Part shown: in pieces, positions 41,435-50,808 of the stretch
Position numbering within the stretch: the stretch's first letter is position 1
Layout: every line of letters begins with the position of its first letter
Source: Actinomycetes bacterium
GTDB lineage: Bacteria; Actinomycetota; Acidimicrobiia; Acidimicrobiales; SZUA-35
Reading direction: 5' to 3'
DNA: 56,205 nucleotides
Assembly (NCBI GenBank): GCA_024280015.1
Contig: JAJRQY010000021.1
Coordinates: 1 to 56,205, forward strand
Translations under genes and position numbers: made by a program
The notes under the pieces: generated by a model
Database searches by the model: none
What the model was told of the DNA's origin: nothing
Seen by the model: only the letters and a program-made list of their open reading frames with translations

Positions 41435-42607
41435 CTACCCAGTCTGTGCCCGATCTCCCTCTCGTCGTTGAGGAGTTTGGCCCGACTTGTTGGCTCCATT
41501 GGAATCCCCATTTCGGCCCTTGCCTGGGCGAAATGACACATAGAGAAGCACGCCTAGAGCGATCACTCCAACCGGGACAATTCGGTCACCGCGGCCCTCC
41601 CGATAAACCGGCCAAAGAACCAGGCCCGACAAGACCGCAGTCCACGCCCAGAGAATTCCAACCGTTCGACGATGGCCATGTCCCAGCCTCATCAATCGAT
41701 GATGGAGATGGTCCTTGTCTGCCGTTGCTAGGCCTTGGCGACGTGACGCCCGACGGACAATAGCGAACAAGGTGTCAACCATCGGCACTCCCAAGATGAC
41801 CAGAGGGATCACCAGTGGAGCGTAGAAGAAGAAGGTCTGGCCACTAAAGGGGGATCTTGTTCGACCGCCGACCGCCATGGTGCTGGCCGCCATCAGGGAG
41901 CCGAGGAGCAGGCTGCCACCATCTCCCATGAAGATCTTGGCTGGATTCACGTTCCACGGTAGGAATCCCAGACACACGCCGGCCACCGCGGCAGCAATGA
42001 GCGGGCCGATGTTTCCTTCGAGCAGAAGCCCTTCTTCCCGCAACTGGATCGAGTACAAGAAAAAGGCGAATGCCCCGATTCCCATGGTTCCTGCGGCTAG
42101 GCCATCCAGCCCATCAATAAAATTGACCGCGTTGGCCATGCCCATGAGCCAGATCACACTCAATAAAAAACTTAGGTCGGCAGGAAGAATGAGGACCGGA
42201 ACGAAGGGAATTCGAAAAACCTGGAGGCTGATACCACTGAATTGCAAGGCGCTGGCGGCCAGAATCAGACCGGCGGTCTTGGCTGGGGCGGAGATCTCTC
42301 GAACATCATCCACCAGGCCTACCAGGTAGGCCATGGTGGCCACCGCGATTACCCCGAAGGGCTCAGTGGTTCCGTGGAATGACGCCTCAAACCATCCGCT
42401 GGTGGCGGCAACGGCAAAGGCAACCAGGAATCCCAGAAACATTGCTCCCCCGCCCAGAGTTGCCGTGGGCTGGACGTGGGATCGACGCTCGTCTGGATCA
42501 ACAATCAGGCCGCGTCCAATGGCGATAACTCGAAAGATCGGGACCGTCAAAACTGTCACCCCAGCGGCGATGCCGATGATGATCAGGTACGACGAGATCG
42601 TTGGCAA
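41435..42607 (-). CDS. UDP-sugar:undecaprenyl-phosphate sugar-1-phosphate transferase (WecA/TagO/MraY family)
   Basis: 390 residues from the TTG at 42607, chosen because GAGGGA, overlapping the glyA stop, lies at good distance; longer starts would run deep into glyA. About ten membrane helices. Family motifs: DPDERRSHVQPTATLGG, VGLVDD, the active-site NAVNFIDGLDGLAAG and HxxxH-like DHLHHRLMRLGHGHRR. It transfers a sugar phosphate to the lipid carrier to begin a wall polysaccharide. In many actinobacteria the same gene lies between glyA and atpI, as here. Confidence 0.88.
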   Translation of the reverse strand: MPTISSYLIIIGIAAGVTVLTVPIFRVIAIGRGLIVDPDERRSHVQPTATLGGGAMFLGFLVAFAVAATSGWFEASFHGTTEPFGVIAVATMAYLVGLVDDVREISAPAKTAGLILAASALQFSGISLQVFRIPFVPVLILPADLSFLLSVIWLMGMANAVNFIDGLDGLAAGTMGIGAFAFFLYSIQLREEGLLLEGNIGPLIAAAVAGVCLGFLPWNVNPAKIFMGDGGSLLLGSLMAASTMAVGGRTRSPFSGQTFFFYAPLVIPLVILGVPMVDTLFAIVRRASRRQGLATADKDHLHHRLMRLGHGHRRTVGILWAWTAVLSGLVLWPVYREGRGDRIVPVGVIALGVLLYVSFRPGKGRNGDSNGANKSGQTPQRREGDRAQTG

Positions 42608-42620
42608 GGAATCTGGTCCC

Positions 42621-43868
42621 TCAAAGACCGGGGTAGGGACTAAATCCCGTACAGAGATCTCGGACTTCTGCCCGAATGGCGGCGATCGCCGCTTGGTCCG
42701 TCCGGTCGCGCAGAGTACGGGCAATCAAACGGCCGATAACGGCCATCTCCTGCTCTTTCATGCCCTGAGTGGTGACCGCCGGGGTACCGATTCGCAGCCC
42801 GGAGGTGACAAAGGGCGAGCGAGGGTCATCGGGAATGGAGTTCCGATTCAGGGTGATACCAGCCTCGTCGAGAACGTTCTGGGCCTCCTTACCGGTGAGT
42901 TCTTCGTCGAAGGTACGAAGGTCGACCAGCAGGAGGTGATTATCCGTGCCCCCAGACACCAATCGGAACCCTTCCTCAGCTAACTGGGCAGCCAACGCAC
43001 TGGCATTGCTGACGATCTGGGCGGCATAGACCTTGAACTCCTCGGTCGATGCTTCGGCAAAAGCAACAGCCTTGGCCGCAATCGAATGCTCCTGGGGACC
43101 ACCTTGTTGACCGGGGAAGATGGCCTTGTTGATGGCTGGGCCTAGCGATTCGGTGGCCAAGATGCAGCCGCCGCGTGGGCCGCGCAGGGTCTTGTGGGTG
43201 GTAAAGGTGACAATGTCGGCAATGCCAACCGGATTGGGATGGACTCCGCCAGCCACCAGGCCGGCAATGTGGGCGGCGTCAAACATCAAGAGCGCCCCGA
43301 CCTCGTCGGCGATGCGACGGAACGGTTCGGGATCGATGATGCGGGGATAGGCGGTGGCACCAGCAACAATCAGTTTCGGCTTGTGCTTGTTGGCCAGTTC
43401 GCTGATGGCCTCATAGTCCAAGCGTTCGTCGCCTTCGGTTACGCGGTAGGCAACGAAGTCATACATCAGGCCCGACGCATTGACCGGTGACCCATGGGTG
43501 AGGTGGCCACCATGGTCAAGGCTCAGTCCAAGAACGGTGTCGCCCGGGTCGAGAACGGCCTGGTAAACCGCCATATTGGCGTTGGCCCCAGCATGAGGCT
43601 GAACATTGGCGAACTCCGCACCAAAGAGTTGACAGACACGATCAATAGCCAGGGACTCGACCTCATCAACCACCTGATTGCCACCGTAGTAGCGCCTTCC
43701 CGGATAGCCCTCAGAGTACTTGTTGGTGAATACCGAGCCAGTCGCAGCCATAACCGCAGGCGAAGCAAAGTTCTCCGAAGCAATCAGTTGGAGCGCCGTA
43801 TTTTGGCGTTCCACCTCTCGCCCTATCATGTCGACAATCGGCTCGTTGGTCAGTATTGGCCAGGGCAT
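42621..43868 (-). CDS. glyA: Serine hydroxymethyltransferase
   Basis: 415 residues from the ATG at 43868; an upstream extension of about 33 residues is unlike the family. The PLP lysine is Lys226 in [14 protein letters not shown]. Other marks: [28 protein letters not shown] and GHLTHGS. It interconverts serine and glycine with tetrahydrofolate. No glycine riboswitch is visible in the 120 nt upstream. Confidence 0.97.
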   Translation of the reverse strand: MPWPILTNEPIVDMIGREVERQNTALQLIASENFASPAVMAATGSVFTNKYSEGYPGRRYYGGNQVVDEVESLAIDRVCQLFGAEFANVQPHAGANANMAVYQAVLDPGDTVLGLSLDHGGHLTHGSPVNASGLMYDFVAYRVTEGDERLDYEAISELANKHKPKLIVAGATAYPRIIDPEPFRRIADEVGALLMFDAAHIAGLVAGGVHPNPVGIADIVTFTTHKTLRGPRGGCILATESLGPAINKAIFPGQQGGPQEHSIAAKAVAFAEASTEEFKVYAAQIVSNASALAAQLAEEGFRLVSGGTDNHLLLVDLRTFDEELTGKEAQNVLDEAGITLNRNSIPDDPRSPFVTSGLRIGTPAVTTQGMKEQEMAVIGRLIARTLRDRTDQAAIAAIRAEVRDLCTGFSPYPGL

Positions 43869-43988
43869 AGGACTACTCAGACTTTCTGGGATAGATAGTG
43901 ATTCTGGGTACCGGTCTTCCGGTACGGGGATTGCTTCCGGGTCCACTCTGGATTGCTGAGCGAACACCGACAGTGGGAGATCGGTGGG

Positions 43989-44438
43989 TTAGGAGTCAGG
44001 TTGTCGAGCGATCAGGTTGATCTTGTCGACTCGACGACTGTGCCTGCCGCCTTCGAAGCTGCCAGTGACGAAGGCATCAACAGCGTCAAGGGCAACTTGC
44101 ACGCCGGTAAAGCGCTGGCCCAGGCACATCACGTTGGCATCATTGTGCAGCCGAGAGAGGCGAGCCGAGGTGACATCATGCACCGTCGCCGCCCGCACTC
44201 CGTCAACCTTGCCTGCGGCCATACAGATACCGATTCCGCTGCCGCACACCGCAACACCAAGCATGGTGTCGCCCGAGGCAACAGATTTCCCCACTGCTTC
44301 ACCGAAATCGGGGTAGTCCACCGACGCAGTGTCGTTGGTACCCAGATCAACAACCTCATGCCCACATGACCGGAGATGGTTGCCGACTTCTTCTTTGAGA
44401 TCAAACCCCGCGTGATCTGACCCGATTGCAATACGCAC
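43989..44438 (-). CDS. rpiB: Ribose 5-phosphate isomerase B
   Basis: 149 residues from the GTG at 44438, with GGAG upstream; a TTG directly before it is also in frame. The RpiB signature is complete: IAIGSDHAGFDLKEEV at the start and VAVCGSGIGICMAAGKVDGVRAA with the catalytic Cys near residue 65. It interconverts ribose and ribulose 5-phosphate in the pentose phosphate pathway. Confidence 0.94.
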   Translation of the reverse strand: MRIAIGSDHAGFDLKEEVGNHLRSCGHEVVDLGTNDTASVDYPDFGEAVGKSVASGDTMLGVAVCGSGIGICMAAGKVDGVRAATVHDVTSARLSRLHNDANVMCLGQRFTGVQVALDAVDAFVTGSFEGGRHSRRVDKINLIARQPDS

Positions 44439-44558
44439 CAAAACTCCAATTGACTAGTCGAACAAGACACCAACCCGACTGCTCAAAGCCGACTCGTGAT
44501 CCGGTTGTTGGCGCCCAAGCAGACTATAGACGGCCTGACCCAAGCAGAATCGGCTAGC

Positions 44559-44999
44559 TCACGCAGATTCGTCGTTGTGGCGGGAAAGATTGGCCCGACT
44601 GCGCGCATCCAACAGGGTCAGGATCCGATCCTTGGCTGTTGGGTTTCGATCCAGCAAAGACCGGAACTCTTCGATTCCGAACGAAACCAAGACCATTTCC
44701 GTTTCGGCAACGACCGACGCCACCCGAGGACGGTGCTCCAGTAGGGACATTTCGCCAACGACGGAGCCCGGTCCGACCGAGGCGACGTACTCGCCGTTCA
44801 TCAAGACGTTGGCTGTACCTTCGACGATGATGTAGGAGACATCGCCGAAGTTTCCCTGGTCGGTCAAAAGGGCTCCAGGGTCAGCAGTGACCTTCTGACC
44901 CAGTGACGACACTTCTTCCAACTGCTCTGGGGTGAACTGGTCAAAGAAACTGACCTGACCCAGCCAGGTGGTATCCAGCTTGTTGTTTTTACCGAACAA
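44559..44999 (-). CDS. Stand-alone cyclic-nucleotide-binding-domain protein
   Basis: 146 residues from a TTG at 44999, supported by a strong GGAGG eight nt upstream. The cNMP-binding fold occupies about 20-125, with ADPGALLTDQGNFGDVSYIIVEG and the phosphate-binding cassette GSVVGEMSLLEHRPRVASV. There is no DNA-binding helix-turn-helix and no membrane helix, so it is not a CRP-type regulator. It may control a partner in trans. It lies between rpiB and prmC. Confidence 0.82.
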   Translation of the reverse strand: MFGKNNKLDTTWLGQVSFFDQFTPEQLEEVSSLGQKVTADPGALLTDQGNFGDVSYIIVEGTANVLMNGEYVASVGPGSVVGEMSLLEHRPRVASVVAETEMVLVSFGIEEFRSLLDRNPTAKDRILTLLDARSRANLSRHNDESA

Positions 45000-45100
45000 T
45001 TGATTGACCTCCGGAGGCGGCGATTCTCGATCGTAGCTCGCCTAGCCGCTCGATTTCCTATCCAACCCAATCAGGGTGACGCGATGGCTGTCCAACAGTT

Positions 45101-46069
45101 CTACAGATGCAAGCGACGGGGGAAGCGAGCAACAACACCACGCTGTCTCCCGGAGAGGTCAACCTTGGCCTCGACTTCTTCGAAGTAGTTCGCAGCCAGC
45201 CGACACATCACATCAACCTGGTCAGGTGCCATCTCCACCACGATGGCTCCATCGGCCCTCAGCCATCGTGGCGATGAGGTGATCAGATGGTGAACGTCCT
45301 CGGTTCCCAGCGGTCCGGACACCAGGGCCTGTTCTGGTTCCCAATCAGCGACCACGGGCGGCAACTCGTCACGTTCGGCTACGTAGGGTGGGTTCGTGAT
45401 AATCAGGTCAATCGCGCCAAGTAACACGTCTGGCAAGGCCTCAAACCACGAACCAGAAACGATCCGACCTCGCACACCGGCTCGACCAAGTGCAGCCAGG
45501 TTGGCACGACACACTGCCAGTGCCTCTTCGGATGCATCACTCATCCACACCTGAGCTTGCTGGACTTCAGTGAGAACAGAAAGCCCGATGGCGCCGCTTC
45601 CTGTTCCGAGGTCGGTCACGAGGGGTTCGATGCTTCCCGAGAGGGCGCAACGAGCCAGCTCTTCCAGGCCCCATTGCACAATCTCTTCAGTCTCTGGTCG
45701 GGGTATCAGAACCCGTTTGTCGACCAGCAAGTCCAGGTGCCGAAAGCCCCAGCTTCCAACCACATATTGCAGGGGTTCGCCCTTGAGTCGACGGGCCACC
45801 ATGGCATCAAATTGGGCGACTCCGCGAATAGTCGCTTGTTGCTCAAGGCTAAGAGCTAGTTCTGCGGGGCCGAGGCCGGTTGCAGCCTCGACAATGCGGC
45901 GCGCGCTGCCCTCAGGATTCTCAACATTGGCCCGCCCAAACCGGCCAATGGCTTCACTCAGAAGGCTTGACCACGAGATGGTGCCGTCACCCTGTGAGGA
46001 CTTAGCCAGTGGAGGCTCTTCCTTTGCTGACTCTCCCTGTTCTGGCTCTCCCTGTGCAGGCTCAGTCAC
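45101..46069 (-). CDS. prmC: Release factor glutamine methyltransferase
   Basis: 322 residues with an extra acidic N-terminus (about 30 residues) not found in most homologues. The catalytic NPPY is at 226-229 (LIITNPPYVAERDEL), motif I is DLGTGSGAIGLSV, and the PrmC-specific LIPRPETEEIV is present. It methylates the Gln of the GGQ motif in RF1 and RF2. It lies seven nt downstream of prfA, which encodes its substrate. Confidence 0.95.
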   Translation of the reverse strand: MTEPAQGEPEQGESAKEEPPLAKSSQGDGTISWSSLLSEAIGRFGRANVENPEGSARRIVEAATGLGPAELALSLEQQATIRGVAQFDAMVARRLKGEPLQYVVGSWGFRHLDLLVDKRVLIPRPETEEIVQWGLEELARCALSGSIEPLVTDLGTGSGAIGLSVLTEVQQAQVWMSDASEEALAVCRANLAALGRAGVRGRIVSGSWFEALPDVLLGAIDLIITNPPYVAERDELPPVVADWEPEQALVSGPLGTEDVHHLITSSPRWLRADGAIVVEMAPDQVDVMCRLAANYFEEVEAKVDLSGRQRGVVARFPRRLHL

Positions 46070-46075
46070 CGGGCA

Positions 46076-47149
46076 TCACTGGTCGTCGGGATCAGCTTGC
46101 AGCTGACGAGTTCGTTCGTCGTGCACCAGCGCGTTGCTGATTTCCATCAGGTCTCCAGCCAAGATCTTTTCCAGCTGGTAGATGCTCAGCCCGATGCGAT
46201 GATCGGTAACCCGGTTTTCTTTGAAGTTGTAGGTCCGGATCTTCTCCGAGCGCCCGCCCGAACCTATCTGATCCTTGCGAGCCGCTGAGGCCTCGGAGGC
46301 GACACGGTCCTGCTCCAACTTGAGCATGCGCGACCGCAAGACGACCAAGGCCCGGGCCCGGTTCTGAAGCTGACTCTTCTCATCCTGCATGGAGACGGTG
46401 ACACCGGTGGGGATGTGGGTCATGCGAACAGCCGAGTCCGTGGTATTCACGTGCTGGCCTCCCGCTCCCGAGGAGCGATAGGTATCAATTTGCAAGTCGT
46501 TGGGATTGATCTCAATGTCAACCTCGTCAGCCTCAGGTAAAACCGAGACCGTGGCCGAGGAGGTATGGATCCGGCCTTGGGATTCGGTGACTGGTACGCG
46601 TTGCACCCGGTGTGGTCCGGCCTCAAACTTCATCCGCGTCCACACATCATCACCCCGCAGGGTGAAGGTGCATTCACTTAGGCCACCAATGTCGGAGTTC
46701 TGAACCGACATCAGTTCAATCTTCCAACCAAGACTGGCGGCAAACTCGCGATACATGTCGAATAGGTCGCGGGCAAACAGGTTCGCTTCTTCCCCACCTT
46801 CGGCCCCACGAATTTCAATAATGACGTCACGCCCGTCGTTCGGGTCCTTGGGAAGAAGTAAGACCTTGAACTCTTCTTCGAATTTGGCGATGTCGGATTC
46901 GGCCTCGTTCACCTCGGCCCGCATCTCATCTCGATCGCCGGGCGAAGCCTCGGCCATCAGCTCCTTAGCCACCTCCAGGTCCTCATTGCGGTCACGCAGT
47001 TTGCGGCCGACTCCGACGATGTCAGAAAGCTCCCGATAGCGGCGCATTGCTCGCACATATCGGGCGTTGTCCGAGATCAGCTCCGGGTCAGCAATCCGAG
47101 CTTCGAGCTCGTGAAATTCTCGTTCGAGTGATTCCAGCCGTTCCAACAT
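46076..47149 (-). CDS. prfA: Peptide chain release factor 1
   Basis: 357 residues from the ATG at 47149; ten upstream codons are open but run into the preceding gene. The peptidyl-hydrolysis motif is SSGAGGQHVN (GGQ at 230-232). The codon-reading PVT tripeptide at 186-188 identifies RF1 (UAA/UAG) rather than RF2. It lies between an unknown gene and prmC, all closely spaced. Confidence 0.97.
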   Translation of the reverse strand: MLERLESLEREFHELEARIADPELISDNARYVRAMRRYRELSDIVGVGRKLRDRNEDLEVAKELMAEASPGDRDEMRAEVNEAESDIAKFEEEFKVLLLPKDPNDGRDVIIEIRGAEGGEEANLFARDLFDMYREFAASLGWKIELMSVQNSDIGGLSECTFTLRGDDVWTRMKFEAGPHRVQRVPVTESQGRIHTSSATVSVLPEADEVDIEINPNDLQIDTYRSSGAGGQHVNTTDSAVRMTHIPTGVTVSMQDEKSQLQNRARALVVLRSRMLKLEQDRVASEASAARKDQIGSGGRSEKIRTYNFKENRVTDHRIGLSIYQLEKILAGDLMEISNALVHDERTRQLQADPDDQ

Positions 47150-47160
47150 ATGGGCGAAGG

Positions 47161-48174
47161 CTACAGAGGGGTGCCCCAAGGTGGTGGGAAACTCACGAAT
47201 GATGCCTGATGAAGTCGCTTGGCTGTTCGGACGACTGCTGGGTGTTGATCAGCCTGGGGAACAACAAGAAGCAGTTCAGCGTCTGGGGCTGATCGGTGGC
47301 GATACTCCGCTGCTTCAGCGGTGAGGTCGACGTCCACCCCAACCGAGCAGACAACAATGGTCCGCTTTCCCGCCTGATTCACGCCAATGGCGGCAGATGG
47401 TTCGGTGCCAAGAAGAGTCGATCGGGGTCGTAGTGGAGGTAGAGGCTCGGCACTTGTGAGACCGACCAGGCTCGGCTGATCCAGAATCTCTGAACGAAGC
47501 CAACGTTCACGGGCCAGTCGATTCAGCGGGTGAAGCGGCGCGTTGGGTCGTCGGTGCTCCAACACCATGCCAACGGCACGTTCTAACGCTTCTTGGCGTT
47601 CGAGCCCCCCGTGAACCAACATCTGGAGCTCTCGATCGGCCTGGCCAACACCAACCTCCAAGTAGACGCCTTCTTCGTCGCTGCTGACACGGGCAACTTC
47701 CAGACCAGCGACCTCAGCCACGAGGCGGCCGTGGTCATCAACCGGACGAGTACCAGCCGCTTTCATGACGGGGCCGAATGCAAGTTCTTCCAGCGACAGT
47801 TCGGGAGCTGGTTCGAGGGCCGCTGGCTGGGCCCGTCTGAGCTGGGTTCCTTGAATCTCCCAAACAATCGGAGCTGGGTCCAGAAGTCCTGCGCGCCGGG
47901 CGAGATCAGACGCATCACCGGCCTCGGCCAGGACATTGAGTTCACTGACCTTGGCTCGATCGGCCCAGATCAAGGCTTGGCCAAGGCTCCGAATCTGGGA
48001 ACCCGTTTTGTGATCGGCTACCAAGAGGCAGAAGCCCCGCGACGCGGCGATGCCCCCGACGGCGCCGGGAGCATCGATCAGTTCGAATGTGGCGTCATCA
48101 GCATCGAGAACGGAACGGACGAGGCCTTTCAGCTTCGTCTCTTGCAGTCCCCGTTTGATTTCAGTGCTTGTCAT
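47161..48174 (-). CDS. Unknown protein between rpmE and prfA
   Basis: 337 residues from the ATG at 48174, with AGAGG just upstream. Not recognised. The N-terminal 110 residues contain FCLLVADHKTGSQIRSLGQ and ALIWADRAKVSELNVLA, which look like a nuclease- or Rossmann-type core. The C-terminal part has alternating strands and helices (RTIVVCSVGVDVDLTAEAAE, AELLLVVPQADQHPAVVRTA). It ends 11 nt before prfA and starts 54 nt after rpmE, so a link to translation termination or ribosomes is plausible but unproven. Confidence 0.7.
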   Translation of the reverse strand: MTSTEIKRGLQETKLKGLVRSVLDADDATFELIDAPGAVGGIAASRGFCLLVADHKTGSQIRSLGQALIWADRAKVSELNVLAEAGDASDLARRAGLLDPAPIVWEIQGTQLRRAQPAALEPAPELSLEELAFGPVMKAAGTRPVDDHGRLVAEVAGLEVARVSSDEEGVYLEVGVGQADRELQMLVHGGLERQEALERAVGMVLEHRRPNAPLHPLNRLARERWLRSEILDQPSLVGLTSAEPLPPLRPRSTLLGTEPSAAIGVNQAGKRTIVVCSVGVDVDLTAEAAEYRHRSAPDAELLLVVPQADQHPAVVRTAKRLHQASFVSFPPPWGTPL

Positions 48175-48228
48175 ATCGCCTCTTCTTGGGGCAGGTGCCT
48201 CGCGAAGAGAACGAATCAAACGCCGAGA

Positions 48229-48624
48229 TCAACTCTCGTCTGATGTCGCTTCGGTCTTGGCTGGAGCCTCAGTTGCTTCAACGGGAGCAGCTTCAGCGGC
48301 TGGCGCTTCAACTACCGGAGCAGCTTCGACCTTTGGCGCAGTCTCTGGAGCGGCTTCGTCGGTAGCCGGAGCAGCGCCTTTGCGGCGACCAAAGCGACGC
48401 TCGAAGCGCTCAACACGGCCAGCGGTGTCGATGATGCGCATCGTTCCGGTGTAGAACGGATGGCTCGCTGAGGAGATGTCGACCTTGTAGAGAGGATAGG
48501 TCTCTCCGTCTTCCCAGTCGATGGTCTCCGATGTTGCAATCGTTGACTTCGTCAGGAAGGCGAATTCCGCGCCGACGTCTTGAAAGACGACTGGGCGGTA
48601 GTTGGGGTGAATGTCCGGCTTCAT
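48229..48624 (-). CDS. rpmE: Ribosomal protein bL31, type B-like, with acidic C-terminal tail
   Basis: 131 residues from the ATG at 48624, with GGAG upstream. The core (1-83) begins [16 protein letters not shown] and continues [20 protein letters not shown], as in zinc-free type B proteins; there is no Cys at all. It ends with the usual [13 protein letters not shown] tail of about 45 residues, rich in Ala, Pro, Glu and Val, is unusual for bL31. It is part of the large subunit. It lies between rho and the unknown gene. Confidence 0.93.
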   Translation of the reverse strand: MKPDIHPNYRPVVFQDVGAEFAFLTKSTIATSETIDWEDGETYPLYKVDISSASHPFYTGTMRIIDTAGRVERFERRFGRRKGAAPATDEAAPETAPKVEAAPVVEAPAAEAAPVEATEAPAKTEATSDES

Positions 48625-48694
48625 AGCTGCTCCATTGTGGCGGGTCCGCGTTGATCGCGAAACCTCCATCGATATTTACTCACGGTCGATTTGC

Positions 48695-50644
48695 TTAAGA
48701 CTTGGCGATCTCGGCCAAGAACTCCTTGTTGGTCTTGAACGACTTGAGCCGGTCCACCAACAAATCAATGCCAGCGCTTGGCGCGGCATCAGAATCGGCA
48801 AGGGCGCCGAGAACACGGCGAAGCTTCTCGACCTGGAGCCGTTCAGTTCGCTCACTCAGCAATTCGGGCCGACGAGTCGAACTGCCGTCAATATTGATGG
48901 CAGGGAAGACGCCACGCTCGGCCAGCCGGCGGTCAAGCCGTAGCTCCATATTGCCGGTCCCCTTGAACTCTTCGAAGATGACCTCGTCCATGCGGGACCC
49001 CGTCTCGACCAAGGCGGTAGCCAAAATGGTGAGCGAGCCACCCTCTTCGAGGTTTCGGGCCGCACCAAAGAAGCGCTTTGGTGGATAGATGGCTGCAGTA
49101 TCCAAGCCACCCGACATCAGGCGACCCGAGCTGGGCCCGGCCATGTTGTATGCCCGAGCAAGGCGGGTGATGCCATCAAGCAAGATCACAACGTCATCAC
49201 CGGCTTCGACCATTCGCTTGGCTCGTTCAATGGTCAGCTCTGCCAGGGCGCAATGCTCCTCTGGCGGGCGATCGAAGGTAGAGGCGACGACCTCGCCATG
49301 CTCAAGGCTGCGAGCCATGTCCGTGACTTCTTCTGGCCGCTCATCGATTAGAAGGACAACGAGGTGAACCTCGGGATTGTTTTTCTCGATGGAGCGAGCA
49401 ATGTCCTTCATGATAGACGTCTTGCCTGCCTTGGGTGGCGAAACAATCATGCCACGCTGACCCTTCCCAATGGGTGCTACCAGGTCAATGATCCTTGGGG
49501 TGATCTGGAGCGGCGACCGGGTTTGCTCCAGGCGGAGTCGCTCGTCGGGGAACAGTGGTGTGAGGTCTTCAAACAGGGGTCGGTTCCTGGAGTCTTCCTG
49601 GTTCAGCCCGTTGACGGTCTCAATCACCTCCATTGCTGGATTCTTCTCGTTGCGGTTGGCCGGACGGGCCGTTCCAACAACATGATCACCCTTGCGAAGG
49701 CCCCATTGACGGACCATGCGGACCGGAACATACACATCGTCCTTGGACGGCATCCAGCCATTGACCCGGAGGAATCCGTAGCCATCATCGCGGAGTTCCA
49801 TATAGCCAACAACGGCTACCGGTTCCAGGTTGGCGACCTCATCATCACGATCACGGTTGCGACCTCGACGACGCCGACGGCGATTGTTGTCCCCGTCATC
49901 GTCCGCCCCGCCCTGGTTTTGATTCTGATTCTGGCCGCCCTGATTGCGGCCACTGTCCTGCTTTGACCCGTCCTTCTTCGAACTGTCCTGCTTGGAACTG
50001 CTCTCAGACTTGGAGCTGCGGTCGTGCTTTGGCGCGCCGTCCTGCTTGGTACTGCGGTCCTGCCTTGAAGTGCCGTCCTGCTTGGTGCTACCGCGCTTTT
50101 GGCTGTCTCGCTTGGAGGAGTCCTGGCGGGACTCACCCGAGAGCTCGGTTTCCCATTCTGCTGGCGGCTCGCCGCCACGACCGCGCCGAGAGCGTTGACG
50201 CTTGGAGGACTTGTCGCCGTTTTGACCGGCCTGTCCGCCTTGCCCAGCCTGGCTGCCAGACCGAGATTTCTGTTGCCGCGGCTGAGACCTGGAGGAATCC
50301 TGGTCTTGACGGCTTCCAGCGTCCGAGTCAGCAGGGACGCCAGACTCATCACGAGAGTTGCGATCAGAAGAAGCCTGAGACCCACTGTCAGCTGGCGACG
50401 AAGCCGCACTGTCAGCCGAGGAACCGGCATCTCCTTGAGAGTCGACACCATCAGACGATTCGTCTGAGTCACTGGTTGTCTCGCTTGCCGGAACAACGCC
50501 AGACAGCTCAAGAATCGTATCGACGAGATCAGCCTTTTTCAGTCGACTGGAGGCCTTGCCACCCAGTGCTTCGACGATGGCTTGAAGCTCGCCCTTGTCT
50601 TTCTTCTGAAGGTCGGCGCGGCCGACTGTTCCTTGCTCGCTCAC
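48695..50644 (-). CDS. rho: Transcription termination factor Rho with long disordered insert
   Basis: 649 residues from a GTG at 50644 with AGGAG upstream. A Rho-N helical domain (about 8-50, [19 protein letters not shown]) is followed by about 210 disordered residues very rich in Ser, Asp, Gln, Lys, Arg and Gly. Next come the RNA-binding cold-shock-like domain ([19 protein letters not shown]) and the ATPase with Walker [11 protein letters not shown] and Q-loop/R-loop regions (about 370-645). It stops untranslated transcripts. Long inserts occur in actinobacterial Rho and may add RNA binding. Confidence 0.96.
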   Translation of the reverse strand: MSEQGTVGRADLQKKDKGELQAIVEALGGKASSRLKKADLVDTILELSGVVPASETTSDSDESSDGVDSQGDAGSSADSAASSPADSGSQASSDRNSRDESGVPADSDAGSRQDQDSSRSQPRQQKSRSGSQAGQGGQAGQNGDKSSKRQRSRRGRGGEPPAEWETELSGESRQDSSKRDSQKRGSTKQDGTSRQDRSTKQDGAPKHDRSSKSESSSKQDSSKKDGSKQDSGRNQGGQNQNQNQGGADDDGDNNRRRRRRGRNRDRDDEVANLEPVAVVGYMELRDDGYGFLRVNGWMPSKDDVYVPVRMVRQWGLRKGDHVVGTARPANRNEKNPAMEVIETVNGLNQEDSRNRPLFEDLTPLFPDERLRLEQTRSPLQITPRIIDLVAPIGKGQRGMIVSPPKAGKTSIMKDIARSIEKNNPEVHLVVLLIDERPEEVTDMARSLEHGEVVASTFDRPPEEHCALAELTIERAKRMVEAGDDVVILLDGITRLARAYNMAGPSSGRLMSGGLDTAAIYPPKRFFGAARNLEEGGSLTILATALVETGSRMDEVIFEEFKGTGNMELRLDRRLAERGVFPAINIDGSSTRRPELLSERTERLQVEKLRRVLGALADSDAAPSAGIDLLVDRLKSFKTNKEFLAEIAKS

Positions 50645-50808
50645 GACACACTCCTGTTGTGAAGCCGACGAACTTTCGCCGGAGAGGGTCCGATGCCAGA
50701 TCTTCGCCCTACCGTGAGCTGGTACTAGGCGAAAGACATCAGGGTTGCAGGTAAGCGGATGACGGCTGTCAGCCTCTACTGTTCACTGCAGACCAGAATG
50801 CTACCAAG

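Noticed and set aside
43869-43988. Glycine riboswitch before glyA
   Set aside because: None of the conserved aptamer core sequences is present in the 120-nt gap.
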